In this document: piece after piece, positions 42,332 through 54,500 of the stretch | Numbering within the stretch: position 1 is the stretch's first letter | Layout: each line of letters begins with the position of its first letter | Assembly (NCBI GenBank): GCA_023957375.1 | Contig: JAMLHB010000003.1 | Span: 587,342 to 651,341, forward strand | DNA length: 64,000 nucleotides | From: Flavobacteriales bacterium | GTDB taxonomy: Bacteria > Bacteroidota > Bacteroidia > Flavobacteriales_F > PHOS-HE28 | Direction: 5' to 3' | Translations under genes and position numbers: made by a program | Notes under the pieces: generated by a model | What the model saw: only the letters and a program-made list of their open reading frames with translations | Databases searched by the model: none | What the model was told of the DNA's origin: nothing

Positions 42332-44530
42332 CTATTTTGAAAGCACTTTGAATTCCGTGCGGCGGTTGGCCTGGTGCTGTTCCTCGGTGCACTTGGTGCA
42401 TTCACACGTTTCCACCGGTTTGGTTTCGCCATAACCCTTGTAGGTCAGGCGGTCTTTGGCGATGCCTTGCTTGATCAGGTACTCCACGGCGCTCTTGGCG
42501 CGCTTCTCCGACAGGCTCATGTTGTAGGCATCCTGGCCGCGGCAGTCGGTGTGCGAGCTCAGCTCGATCTTCACCGTGGGGTTGTCGCTGAGGGTTTGCA
42601 CCAGTTTGTCCAGCTCCACTGCGGCATCCGGGCGGATGTTCCACTTGGCCAGGTCGTAGTAGATGTTGTCCAGCCGCACCACTTGGTCCACCTGCAGGGG
42701 GAAGAGGTTGAAGTCGGTGTGGATCACCGTGTTGGTTTTCCCCTTGGTGGAGATGCGCGCACTTTGCTTGAAGAAGCCGTCGCGGTCCACGGTGACGCGG
42801 TAATCGCCTTCAGCCTGCAGGGCGAACTGGTAGTGGCCGTCCGGCCCGGTGGTCATTTCCTCGACCACGGTACCGTTTGCATCCATCAGTTGCACCTTGG
42901 CACCGTCCATGGGCTGCTTGGTTTCCCCGTGCATCACCGTGCCCTCCGCACCGTAGTCGTACTTCTCCAACTGCAGCACCACGTGGTCCAGGTCGTCATC
43001 ATCGCTGCCCACCTGGGCGGTGCTTTGCCGGTAACCGTTCCTGCTGGCCGAAAGGGTGTACTTGTCGCTGTATGGCAGATCAATGGAGAAGCGGCCACCC
43101 TCAAGCATTTCCACTTTGGCCGCATCAATGAACTTGCCGTTGGCATCGCGCACGTCGATCAGTGCCCCGTCCACGGGGGTTTGCGCCAATTTGTCCACCA
43201 CCATCCCTTGGATGCGGATGCGGGGCGGATGCACGGTGCAGCCGTAGATGTCCATGCTGCCCATGCCGCCGGGCCGGTCGCTGGCAAAGAACCCGGTGCT
43301 GTCGTCGGCCAACAGGACCAGCGAGATGTCGTTGTGCACGGTATTCATCGGGCGGCCGAGGTTGAACACGCGGCCGGGCCCGTCGGGCGTCAGGCGCACG
43401 CTGAAGAGGTCATACCCGCCCAGGCCGGGATGGCCTGTGCTGCTGAAGTAGAGGGTGCTGTCGGCGGTGATAAAGGGGTACATCTCGCTGCCGGGCGTGT
43501 TCACCTTGCCCCCGAGGTTCACCGGGTCGGCCCAGCCGTCGCCCTTGCGGTCGCAATACCAAATGTCGGTTCCGCCCTTGCCACCGGGCCGGTCGCTCAC
43601 GAAGTACAGCCGCTGTCCGTCGGGTGATACGGCGGGCTGCCCCAGGTTGAAATCAGGGTCATTGTGCTCAAACGGTACCAAGGCGCCCCACTCCTGCTGG
43701 CCGAACTCGCCCTTGGTGATATCGGCATGGTAGATGCCCAGTTTCACCTCGCCGTTGGAGGCCTTCATCAGTTTGCCGTAGTAGTAATTGTCACGGGTGA
43801 AGTACAGCCGCTTGTTCACGGGGTCATAGCTGGCGGTGCCATCGTGGAACCGGCTGTTGACGTCCTTGCGCATCACCAAGGGGTCGGTGGCGGTTTCGCC
43901 CTTGAGCAATGCCGAATAGAGGTTGAGGAAGGGTTCGCTATCCCACTTGTATTTGGTTTTTCCGCCCGCTCCTTCGCCGCGCGAGCTGCTGAACAACAGC
44001 AGGTCTTCCATCACGGCGGGCGCCAAGTCGGCCTCGGCGGAGTTGATGGGCAGGGTGCGCACGGCGTCCTTGGTGCTGTCGCGCTCCAGCCGTTCGAAGA
44101 AGTCGCCCCGTTTCAGGTAGGGCTTCACCCAGTCGTCGTCCGGCGCTTTCTCGGCATAGGTGCGGTACCAGGCCAAGGCCTCCTCGTACTGGCCCATGGC
44201 CCTCAGTTGGTCGGCGTAGCCCAGAATGTCGTCCGGGGCCGGATTGCCCAGATCGATGAGCCGCTTGTAGGTGGCGGCCGCCTTGGCATGGTCGCCCAGC
44301 TTCTTGTAGGCAAAGGCCAGTTGCCTGAAATCCGCCGGCTGGGCCTGCTTGCCCGTGGTGATGTCCTCATACACTTTGGCCATGTTGGTGTAATCGAACA
44401 CGGCGGCATACTGCTCACCCATCCGGTGCTTGAGCCGCTGCGCCTGCACCGCCGTGCATGCCAGCAACAGAAGGGCCAGCACCGGCACCAGGCGCTGTTT
44501 GTGCAGGGTAGTGGATCGGTCCATGTGCAT
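42332..44530 (-). CDS. OmpA-family protein with TPR, PD40 and carboxypeptidase-regulatory-like domains
   Basis: A 732-residue envelope protein. Order: signal peptide (VLALLLLACTAVQAQ), TPR-like repeats (about 35-150), a WD40-like PD40 propeller (LFSSSRGEGAGGK, YFVSDRPGGKGGTD and FFASDRPGGMGSMD), two carboxypeptidase-regulatory-like beta domains (IRIQGMVVDKLAQTPVDGALI and AEGTVMHGETKQPMDGAKV) and a C-terminal OmpA peptidoglycan-binding domain (IELSSHTDCRGQDAYNMSLSEKRA). This layout matches T9SS-linked OmpA proteins encoded beside PorP/SprF genes (PorE-like). It probably ties the outer-membrane SprF-like partner to peptidoglycan. The start shares one base with the SprF-like stop. Confidence 0.92.
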   Translation of the reverse strand: MHMDRSTTLHKQRLVPVLALLLLACTAVQAQRLKHRMGEQYAAVFDYTNMAKVYEDITTGKQAQPADFRQLAFAYKKLGDHAKAAATYKRLIDLGNPAPDDILGYADQLRAMGQYEEALAWYRTYAEKAPDDDWVKPYLKRGDFFERLERDSTKDAVRTLPINSAEADLAPAVMEDLLLFSSSRGEGAGGKTKYKWDSEPFLNLYSALLKGETATDPLVMRKDVNSRFHDGTASYDPVNKRLYFTRDNYYYGKLMKASNGEVKLGIYHADITKGEFGQQEWGALVPFEHNDPDFNLGQPAVSPDGQRLYFVSDRPGGKGGTDIWYCDRKGDGWADPVNLGGKVNTPGSEMYPFITADSTLYFSSTGHPGLGGYDLFSVRLTPDGPGRVFNLGRPMNTVHNDISLVLLADDSTGFFASDRPGGMGSMDIYGCTVHPPRIRIQGMVVDKLAQTPVDGALIDVRDANGKFIDAAKVEMLEGGRFSIDLPYSDKYTLSASRNGYRQSTAQVGSDDDDLDHVVLQLEKYDYGAEGTVMHGETKQPMDGAKVQLMDANGTVVEEMTTGPDGHYQFALQAEGDYRVTVDRDGFFKQSARISTKGKTNTVIHTDFNLFPLQVDQVVRLDNIYYDLAKWNIRPDAAVELDKLVQTLSDNPTVKIELSSHTDCRGQDAYNMSLSEKRAKSAVEYLIKQGIAKDRLTYKGYGETKPVETCECTKCTEEQHQANRRTEFKVLSK

Positions 44531-45513
44531 CAGAAGTATCGGGGTGAACGGATGCCCTTGGGCGCGGTGCCGAGATCGAGGCCGAGCATGATCTCATGCG
44601 AACCACCGCTGTAATTGCGCAAGGGTGACAACGGATAATCATAGGCGTAACCGGCGGAGAGGCTGTTGGTGATGTTGTACTGCACCAAGGCCCCCACGGC
44701 GTCCGTGTGGCGGTACATGGCGCCGAGCCATAGCTTTTCGTAGAGCAGGAAGTTGGCGCTGAGGTCGAAGCTCAGGGGTGCCCCTTCCACGGCCTTCACC
44801 ATCGCCGTGGGCTTGAACTTGGTGTAAGTGCCCACGTCGAACACATAGCCGCCGGTGAGGAAGTAGTGCGCACGCTGGCCGGGTTCGCTCACGAAGCGCA
44901 GCGAATCGGTTTCGAAGAAATCCGTCCGCAACACCTTGGGGGAGCTCAGCCCCAAGTAGAAGCGGTCGCTATACCACATCACCCCGAAGCCGAACTGGGG
45001 ATCGGTCTTGGTGCTCACATCCTGCTGGAATACTTGGTCGTTCGCTTCCAGCGGGTGCAGGGAGGCGAAGTTGCCCTGGAAGAGGTTCAACCCGCCCTTG
45101 ATGCCGAAGGCCAATTTCTGGTCGTTGGCCAGGAACATGCGGTAGGCCACGTCGAGGATCAGGCCGTACTGGGTCACCGGGCCATGCTGGTCGCGCATCA
45201 CCGTGCCGCCCAAGCCTAAGCTTTGCACCAGGAAAGGGCTGTGCACCGTGAGGGTCTGCGTGGTGGGTGCCCCTTCGAAGCCCACCCATTGGTGGCGGGT
45301 GAGGGCTTTGATGCTGACCCGGTCGGCACTGCCCGCATAGGCCGGATTGAGGGCGAGCAGGTTGAACATGTACTGGGTGAACTGCGGATCTTGCTGGGCT
45401 TTGGCCTGCTTGGGCAGCAAGAACGGGCCGACCAGCAGCAGGGCAAGCAGCGCGGTCCTCCAACGGCAGGCTCCACATTCCATCGGCGTGGTGTGTTTCA
45501 GTGTTGCGTTCAT
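44530..45513 (-). CDS. PorP/SprF-family outer-membrane protein
   Basis: A 327-residue type IX secretion-associated protein. After the signal sequence (TALLALLLVGPFLLPKQAKAQ) come the family's signature QDPQFTQYMFNLLALNPAYAGSADRVS, HQWVGFEGAPTTQTLTVHSP, and beta strands of an outer-membrane barrel ending GIRSPRYF. In Flavobacterium, sprF lies directly after sprB and is needed to export that adhesin. Here the gene begins two bases after the giant adhesin's stop. I used the ATG at 45513; an internal ATG ten residues in would also leave a signal peptide. Confidence 0.93.
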   Translation of the reverse strand: MNATLKHTTPMECGACRWRTALLALLLVGPFLLPKQAKAQQDPQFTQYMFNLLALNPAYAGSADRVSIKALTRHQWVGFEGAPTTQTLTVHSPFLVQSLGLGGTVMRDQHGPVTQYGLILDVAYRMFLANDQKLAFGIKGGLNLFQGNFASLHPLEANDQVFQQDVSTKTDPQFGFGVMWYSDRFYLGLSSPKVLRTDFFETDSLRFVSEPGQRAHYFLTGGYVFDVGTYTKFKPTAMVKAVEGAPLSFDLSANFLLYEKLWLGAMYRHTDAVGALVQYNITNSLSAGYAYDYPLSPLRNYSGGSHEIMLGLDLGTAPKGIRSPRYF

Positions 45514-45515
45514 GG

Positions 45516-48500
45516 TCAGCGGCGCAGGTAGATGTAACCGGTAATGACCTCCTTGCCATCGCCCGGGTCGAGGATGAAGTAGTAGGTGCTTTCGGGCAGC
45601 CCGGTGCCCCATGCGGCCTTGGTTTCGCTGGTGCCGTTCCAATCGTTGCGGTAAGGGCTGCGTTCGTACACCTTCGAACCCCAACGGTTGAACACCTGGA
45701 ACTTGTTGCTGGAATAGTATTCCAAGCCCTGCACCACATACGTGTCGTTCACCCCGTCGCCATTGGGCGAGAAGGCGTCGGGCACCACCAGGATGCTGCA
45801 ATCCCGCAGGACGATCAGCATGGTGTCGTAAGAGGTGCCGCAGGCGCCGTTGTCCAACACCCACTGGAAGATGTTGTTGCCCAACTGCAGTCCGGTGATG
45901 GTGGTGGTGGCGTTGTCGGCCTGCTCAATGCTGCCGTGGCCCCCGATCAGCTCCCAGTGGCCGCTGGCGGTGCTGCTGGCGGGTACGGCGGCCATGATGG
46001 TGAAGGTGGTGTCGTGGCACAGCGCCTGGTCCGGCCCGGCATCCGCCAAGGGTGCGTTGAGGTCGAAGACGGAGACGGTCATCTCGCTGGTGCTGGTACC
46101 GCATACGCCATTGTCGATGGTCCACACCAGGGTGGTGGTGCCGAAGCCGATGCCGCTGACGGTGGTGTGCGGGTTCGCGGGATCGGCAATGGTGCCTTCA
46201 CCGATGATGCTCCACGAGCCCGTGGCCGGCAGTACGGCGGCATTGCCGAACATGTCGGCCTGCGCTTCGCCGGGCTCACAGAGCGATTGGTCCGGGCCGG
46301 CGTCGGCAGCAGCCTGCTGGTTGTTGTACACCACCACTTCCACCAGGTCCGTCAAGGGTTCCGGCGTGCAGGGCCCATTTTCCACCGTCCAGGCGAGCAC
46401 CGTGGTTTGGCCGGGCACCAAGCCGCTGAGCAGCGCTTGGCTGTCCGAGGGGTCGTTCAGGGATCCGGGGCCGGACACGATGGACCAATAACCATAGGCG
46501 GGCTGGTCCACCTGGGTGGCTTCCAGGGCGGTGCTGGTTTCGCTGCACAGCGCCTGGTCCGGGCCGGCATTCGCTGCGGTGAGGGTGCCGTCATAGCGCG
46601 TAATGGTCACCATGTTGGCGAGCTCCCCGCAAGGGCCGTTGTCCACGGTCCATGCATAGATGTTCTCCCCGGGGCTGATGTTGGAGACCGTGGTGTGTGG
46701 ATCGGTGGCGTCGGCAAAATCGCCGCTTCCGCTGATCACGCTCCACTGGCCGCTGGCCGGATAGGCCACCACATCGGCATCCAGTATGGCCGTGTTGTCG
46801 CTGCACAGTTCCTGTGGCTCTCCCGCGCTTATTTCGGTAAGCCCGGCATCGAAAATGCGGATCAGCAGCGTGTCCGTCGTGGTGCCGCACGCCCCGTTGT
46901 CCAGGGTCCACACGAAGTGGTTGTCGCCCAATGACAGGCCGGAGGCCGTGCTCAGCGGGTCGGCGGGGTCGGTGATCACCGGACTGCCTTCCAAGGCGGT
47001 CCATAGGCCCGTGCCGGGGAACGTGGCTTCATTGCCGGACAAGGTGGCCACCGCGTCGGTCCCGCAGAGGTCTTGGTCCCCACCCACGCTGGCCGACGGT
47101 GCCGATTGGTCATAAAGGAAGATCTGGATGGTGTCCAACGCGATGGCCGGGCCAAAGAAGCAATCGCCGTTGTAGACTGTCCAGGTGAAGACGTTGATGC
47201 CCACGTCCAGCCCGGTGATCGAGGTGTACGGGTCCGACGGGTCGGTGATGGTGCCTTGGCCACTGATCAGCTCCCACGTGCCCGTGGCCGGGAACAAGGG
47301 TTCATTGGCCTGCATCTGGGCATTGTCCAACGGCGTGCACAATTCCATGTCGGGCCCGGCATTTGAGATCGTGGCTGCGGGATCGAACACCTTGATGGTG
47401 AGCGTATCGGACATGATGCCGTTGTTCGGGCACGGTCCGTTGTCCAAGTTCCACACCAAGGTGGTGATGCCCAGGTCCAGGCCCGTGATCATGGAGTGCG
47501 GGTCAAAGGGGTCCGCAAGCGTGCCGGGGCCGCTCAGCACCGCCCACATGCCCGTGGCGGGTACCTGGGGTATGGCCGCGGCCAATGCGGTTTCGGTCAT
47601 GGGCAGGCACAGCTCAATGTCCTCGCCCGCGTATGCCGCTGCGGTGCTGTCGCTGAAGATGGTCACGGTCACCACGTCCATGGTGATGCCGTTCTCCGGG
47701 CAAGGCCCGTTGCTGGTCGTCCACATGAACGTATTCTCTCCGATGGCCAAGCCAACCACCTTGGTATTGGGGTCGCTCGGGTCCTCGAACAGGCCGGCAC
47801 CATCCACCAGGGTCCATTGCCCGGTGGCCGGGAAGGTGGGCGTATTCCCTTGCAACCACGTGCTGTCCTGCGGTGTGCAGTATTCCTGGTCGGGGCCTGC
47901 GTTCGCGGGCGGATTGTTGGCGTCGAAGATGAAGACGCTGATGTTGTCCGCCGTGAAGCCGCACACGCCGTTGTCAAACGACCAGGTGAGGATGTTCTCC
48001 CCTACGGTAAGGCCATGGACCGTGGTGAGGGGGTCGTTCACATCATCGAATGAGATGCCCGTTCCCTGCGTAACGGACCACTCGCCCACGGCAGGCAGCG
48101 TGGCTGTGTTCGCTGCCATGGTCGCACTTTCGACCGGGGTGCAGAATTCCTGGTCCGGCCCCGCATCCGCCGGTGGCGCGTTCATATCAAACAGGGTGAT
48201 GGTCACCTGGTCGGTGGTGATGCCGCCGCCGCAAGGCCCGTTGTCCACGGTCCACTCAAAAATATTCACCCCGACGCCCAGGCCGGTGACCGTGGTGGAC
48301 GGGTTTGAACTGTTGGTGACCGTCCCTTGCCCGCTTACCAGGCTCCAAGTTCCCGTGGCCGGGAATTGGATCGCGCTTCCGGCCAGCGTTGCACTGGTGA
48401 TCGGGGTGCACACCTGCTGGTCCGGTCCGGCATTCGCTAAGGCATTGTGCTCGTCGAAGACGAAGATGCTCACTTGATCGGTGGTGGGTGCCCCGCAGGG

Positions 48501-51500
48501 CCCGTTCTCCACGGTCCACTCGAACACGTTTTCGCCAATGGCCAGGCCTGTGATGGCCGTTGCGGGCAACCCGGGGTCCGCAATGGTTCCCTGGCCGCTC
48601 ACCAAGGTCCAGGTGCCGGTGGCAGGGAAGATCAGGGCACTGCCCGCCATGGTGGTGGCGGGGTTGTCCGAACAAAGCTCCTGGTCCGTGCCTGCGTTGG
48701 CAACCGGGTTGTTCTGGTCGTACAGCATGATCGTCACCTCGTCATAGGTGAGCGCATCATTGCAGTTGCCGTTGGACACGGTCCATCGCAGCACGTTCAC
48801 GCCTACGACCAGGCCGCTTACCGTGGTGTGCGGATCATGCTCATCGGCGAAAGCGCCCCCACCCTGTTGCACGGTCCAAGTACCCATGGCCGGAGGTGTG
48901 ATCGCACTGCCGGCCAGCACCAGGCTGGTGCCGTCCACGGTGCACAGCAACGTGTCCGCACCGGCATCGGCCCTGGGGTTCTCCTGGTCAAAGACCTCGA
49001 TGGTCATTTGGCTGGTGGTGATGCCATTGGTGCAGGGCCCATTGTCCACGGTCCAGGCAAACACGTGCGTTCCCACCGGCAGGTCAATGATGGTGGTGGT
49101 GGGCGAATGAATGTCGGTGATCACGCCCGACCCGCTCACCAAGGTCCATGTACCTTCCGCCGGATAGGTCACCGCACTACCGTTCATGGCCACCGTGCTG
49201 GCTGGGGTGCAGATCTGTTGGTCGGCGCCCGCATCGGCATCCGGGTTCTGATCATCGTACAGGAAGATGGTGACATCGGCCGTGCTGCTGGCACATTGGC
49301 CATTGCTCACCGTCCAGCGGAAGGTGTTGGCACCTACGGCAAGGTTCGTAACCGCAGTATGCGGATCGGAGGCATCGGCAATGGTGCCTTGGCCTGCAAC
49401 CAGTGTCCAAATGCCCGTCGCCGGGAAAATGACGGGGCTACCGTCCAGCGTGGTGGCGGTGGTGGGGAGGCAGAGGCTTTGGTCGTCGCCGGCATCGGCA
49501 TTGGGTGTGTTGGAGTCGAACAGGAAGATGCTCACCGCATCCGTGGTGGGCGTGCCATTATCGCAGGGGCCATTGTCCACGGTCCACGCGAAAATGTTCT
49601 CTCCCACGCCTATGCCGGTAACGGTGGTGTTGGGGTTGTGGATGTCCGTGATGTTGGCAGCGGTACCCTGCAATTGGGTCCACGTGCCCACGGCCGGGAA
49701 GGTGGGGGCATTGCCCTGCAACGTCGTGCTTTCGGTAGGCGTGCACAGCTGTTGGTCCCCGCCGGCATCAGCTGCTGCGTTGTTCGCGTCGTACACAAAG
49801 ATGCTCACCCGGTCGGTGGTCACGGGGTCTGCACAAGGACCGTTCACCACAGTCCATTCAAAGATGTTCTCGCCAATGGCCAGGCCGCTCACTTCCGTGG
49901 CGGGGTCATGGTTGTCCACCAGGTTGCCCGCTCCGCTCACCAGTATCCACGTGCCTTGTGCAGGGAAGGTCACCAAGCTGCCCTCCAGGTTGGTGCTGGT
50001 GGTAGTGCCGCCAGGTGTGCAGAGCTGCTGGTCCGCCCCCGCATCGGCCACGGCATTGTTTTCATCATACACGAAGATGGACACCAGGTCATTGGGGGGG
50101 TCCACCTCGCAAGGGCCATTGGTCACCGTCCAGCGGAAGGTGTTCTCGCCCACGGGCAGGTTGGTGACGGTGGTGGCCGGGTCGTTCACGTTGGAGATGG
50201 TACCGCCGCCCGACACAAGTTCCCAAGTGCCTTGGGCGGGGAAGGGGGCCGCGCTGGCCGCCATGATGGCGGTGGTGGTGGGCGTGCACAGCGATTGGTC
50301 CGGTCCCGCATTTGACCCGCTCACCATGTTGTCGAAGAGGGTGATCGTTACCTCATCGGAAGTGGGCGCAGCACAGGGGCCGTTGTTTACCGTCCAGCGG
50401 AAGACGTTGGGGCCGAAGCCCAGACCGGTAACGGAAGTGGTGGGCAAGGAGGGAGTTGCAAGGGTGCCTTGGCCGCTCACCAGGATCCAGGTGCCCGTGG
50501 CCGGGTAGATCAGGCTGCTTCCTTGCAGCGTATAGCTATCGTTGGGGCTGCACAGTTCGTGGTCATCCCCGGCATCGGCCACGGGGTTGTTCATGTCGAA
50601 CACGCGGATGTTCACCTGGTCCGAACTGCTTCCGCAGGAGCCGTTGTCAATGGTCCACGTGAGGATGTTGTCCCCCACCTGCAAGCCGTTCACCGTGGTG
50701 TTGCGGTCGTGAACATCGTTGAAGGTGATGCCTGCGCCCGCACTCCACGTACCCTGGCCCGGTGCCACGGCCACGTTCGCATCCAGCCCCGTTGAAGTAA
50801 CCGAACAGAGGTCTTGGTCAATGCCTGCATTGGCCGCCTGCGCGGTTCCGCTGAACACGCTGACGGTCACCTCGGCGAAGGTGGTTCCCGAAGCACAAAC
50901 CCCGTTGTCCACTGTCCAGCGGAACACGTTGTTGCCGATGCCCAAGCCGTTCACCTGGGTAGTGGGGCTGTTCGGCGATACGATGTTGCCTTGCCCGCCC
51001 ACCAGCGTCCACGTGCCCGTGGCCGGGGCGATCACGGTGCTGCCCGTAATGGTGGTGGCGGTGGTGGGCGTGCAGAGCTGCTGGTCAGCACCAACGGTGG
51101 CTGTGGGATTGGCCGCGTCATAGACGGTGATGCGTACTTGGTCCGTACTGGTTCCGCAGGCGCCATTGTCCAGCGACCACACCAGGATGTTCACGCCTAC
51201 GGGAAGGCCGGTGACCGTGGTTTGCGGATCGGCCGGATCAACGAAGGTGGCGCTGCCCTGCTGCACGCTCCACAGGCCGGTGGCCGGGGCCACGGCGGCA
51301 TTGGCGCCCATGACCGCAGTGGCATTGTCGCTGCACAGTGATTGGTCCATGCCCGCGTCCGCCTGCTGCGCATTCCCGTTGAACACGGAGATGACCACAT
51401 CATCGGAGCTGGGCGCGGCGCAAGGGCCGTTGTTTACCGTCCAGCGGAAGATGTTTTGCCCAAGCGAAAGACCTGACACGGCCGTACCCGGGTTGGTGGC

Positions 51501-54500
51501 CTCGGCAAAGGTGCCACTGCCACTGACCAGGGTCCATTGCCCGGTGCCGGGCGCGATAAGCGCACTGCCCTGCAAGGTGGTGCTGGTGATGGGCGTGCAC
51601 AGGCTCTGGTCCGGGCCGGCATCCGCCGTGGGCATGTTGGCGTCGTACACCGAAATGGACACTTGGGCGCTATTGCCCGGGAAGGTGCATGGACCGTTAG
51701 TCACCGTCCATTGAAAGACGTTCACCCCTACGCCCATATTGGTGATGGTGGTGGAGGGGCTGTTCGGCGAAGTGATGTCGCCACTGCCGCTGATCAGCGT
51801 CCAATGGCCGGTGGCCGGTGCCACGGGCGTGGAACCCGTGACGATGACCTCGTTGGGCGCGGTGGGCACACAGATGCTTTGTGCGGGGCTTACCGTAACC
51901 ACCGGGTGTGTCGCGTCATACACGGTGATGGCCACCTCATCGAAGGTGTTGGCATTGGCGCAGGTGCCGTTGAGCACCGTCCACCGGAAGACGTTCACGC
52001 CCACGGGCAGTCCTGTTACGGCCGTGGTGGGGCTGTTGGGCGTAACGAGGGTGCCGCCACCGCCCACCAAGGTCCACAGGCCTGCGGCCGGATAGGTGAC
52101 CGCACTGCCCGCCAGGGTGGTGGAGTTCACATCGGAGCACAGTGTTTGGTCTGGCCCGGCATTGGCCACGGGGTTGCTGCCGTCGTACACGCGAATGCGC
52201 ACCTCATCGGTGGTGATCGGGTTGGCGCAGGCCCCGTTCAGTACGGTCCAGCGGAAGATGTTGTCGCCTACGGCCAGGCCGGTGACCTGTGTGTTGGGGC
52301 TGTTCGGGGAAACGATGGTGCCCGAGCCGCTCACCAGTGTCCAAGTTCCCGTGGCCGGGGCGATCACGGCGCTGCCGTTCAGGCTCGTGGAACTGGCAGG
52401 CGTGCAGAGGTCCTGGTCGGGGCCAGCATTGGCCGCCGCATTGGCGGAGCTGTACACGGTTACCGATACCACATCCTGGGTGATCGGATTGGCACAGGGG
52501 CCATTGTTCAACGTCCAACGGAAGGTGTTCACCCCCACGCTGAGGCCCGTGACCGCGGTCAGCGGGTCGTTGGCATTGGCAAATGTGCCGGTGCCGGCCA
52601 CCACGGTCCACTGGCCCGTGGCCGGGAAGGTGGGTGCATTGCCCGCCAGCACGGTGGCCGTTGCGGGAGTGCAGAGCTGCTGGTCCGGGCCTGCATTGGC
52701 GGCTGGCGCGTTGTTGTCGTAGATGAAGATGGATACCTCGTCGCTGGGCGGGGTTACCTGGCAGGGGCCGTTGGTGATGGACCAGCGGAACACGTTCTCG
52801 CCCACGGACAAGCCCGTAACCGTGGTATTGGCGTTGTTGGGCGAGGTGATGGTGCCCGATCCGCTCACCAGGACCCAGGTGCCTTGTGCAGGGGCCGGTG
52901 CTGCGCTGGCGGCCATGGTGGCCGTGGTAGTGGGCAGGCAGAACGATTGGTCCGGACCGGCATTGGCACCGCCCACGGCGGGATCAAAGGCGGTGATGGT
53001 CACCTGGTCCGTAGTAAGCCCGTTGGCACAGGAGCCGTTGTTCACCGTCCACTGGAACACGTTGGCACCGAATCCCAGGCCGGACACCCCCGTGGTGGGG
53101 CTGTTGGGTGATGCAAGGGTACCCGAGCCACTGACCAGGGTCCACACCCCGGTAGCCGGTGGCGTGGGGGTGCTGCCTGTGAGGGTGGCACCGGCACCAC
53201 CGCACACTTGCTGGTCGGGGCCGGCATTGGCATTGGGGCTGTTGTTGTCATAAACGGTCACAGTCACCTCATCGGAGGTGGTGGCCGGGGTGCACGGGCC
53301 GTTGCTGATGGTCCAGCGGAACACGTGGATGCCTGCCGGCAAGCCGGTTACTGTACTGTTGCGTTGGTTCGGGTTGGTGATGGTGCCGGAGCCGCTCACC
53401 AAGGTCCACTGGCCGGTGGCCGGGGCAGTGGCCGCGTTGCCGTTCAAGGTCACTGAGTTTGCGGGCAGGCAGGTGGTGATGTCCGCACCTGCGTTGGCCA
53501 CGGCTTGGGCACTGCTGTACACAGTGATCACCACCTCGTCCTGGGTATTGCCGCAGGGCCCGTTGTTGATGGTCCAGCGCAGGCGGTTCTCCCCGGGGGC
53601 AAGGCCGGTAACGGAACTTGTGGGCAAGTTGGGGCTGGTGATGGTGCCGGAGCCGGTCACGAAGGTCCAGGTCCCCACTGCGGGTGCCGTGGCTGTATTG
53701 GCCGACAGGTTCACCGTGTTGGGCGGCCCGCAGATGGCTTGGTCGGGGCCGGCATTGGCAGCGGCTTGGCCATTGCTGTAGCTGGTGACGGTCACTTGGT
53801 CCGACCGGATGCCGCAGTTGTAGTCCACGGTCCATTGGAACACGTTGGCGCCAGGCGACAACCCGGAGACGGCGGAAGTGCGCGAGGTGGGCGTAGCGAA
53901 GGTGCCGCTGCCGCTCACCACGGACCACATGCCCTGTAGGCCGGGGTAGGGATTTACCGCTGCCATGGTGGCGGTGGTACCGCACACGGAAATATCCGGA
54001 CCGGCATCCACGTCCGTGGCCGGCGGGGTGACTACCACGGTGAAGCCGTAATCATTGGTGGCCTTCAACGGGCAGCCGTTATCCTCCACGTGAACGGTGA
54101 ACGTGTTGTTGCCGAGGTTGGCCAGTGTGGGCGTCCACGTGAACGTGCCCGTGGGGAAGGGCGAACCGCTGGTGGTGAACGTGGCACCCGGGATCCCGTT
54201 GTTCCACGTCATGATCACGGTTTGGCCCGCATTGGGGTCGTTGGCGTTCACCGTAAAGGAAACCGGCGTACCGGCGCATACTTGGAAAGTGTAGTTGGAG
54301 GTGCCATTGATGCCGCTCACCGTGGGGGGTGAATTGCCGGTGCAGGGGCGGATCACGAACTGCACGTCGCGGGTGATGGTGCCCACCAGCACGCCGTTGC
54401 GGTATTCACGCACTTGGTAGGTGACCACGGCCACCTGGGTCACACTGGGGGTCACCGTCATCGTGCCCGTTTGCGGGTTCAGCACCACCGCATTGGCACC

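Noticed and set aside
48447-53111. Long plus-strand ORFs opposite the adhesin repeats
   Set aside because: They repeat with the same period as the adhesin and have no independent protein features; they are shadows of the repeated DNA.
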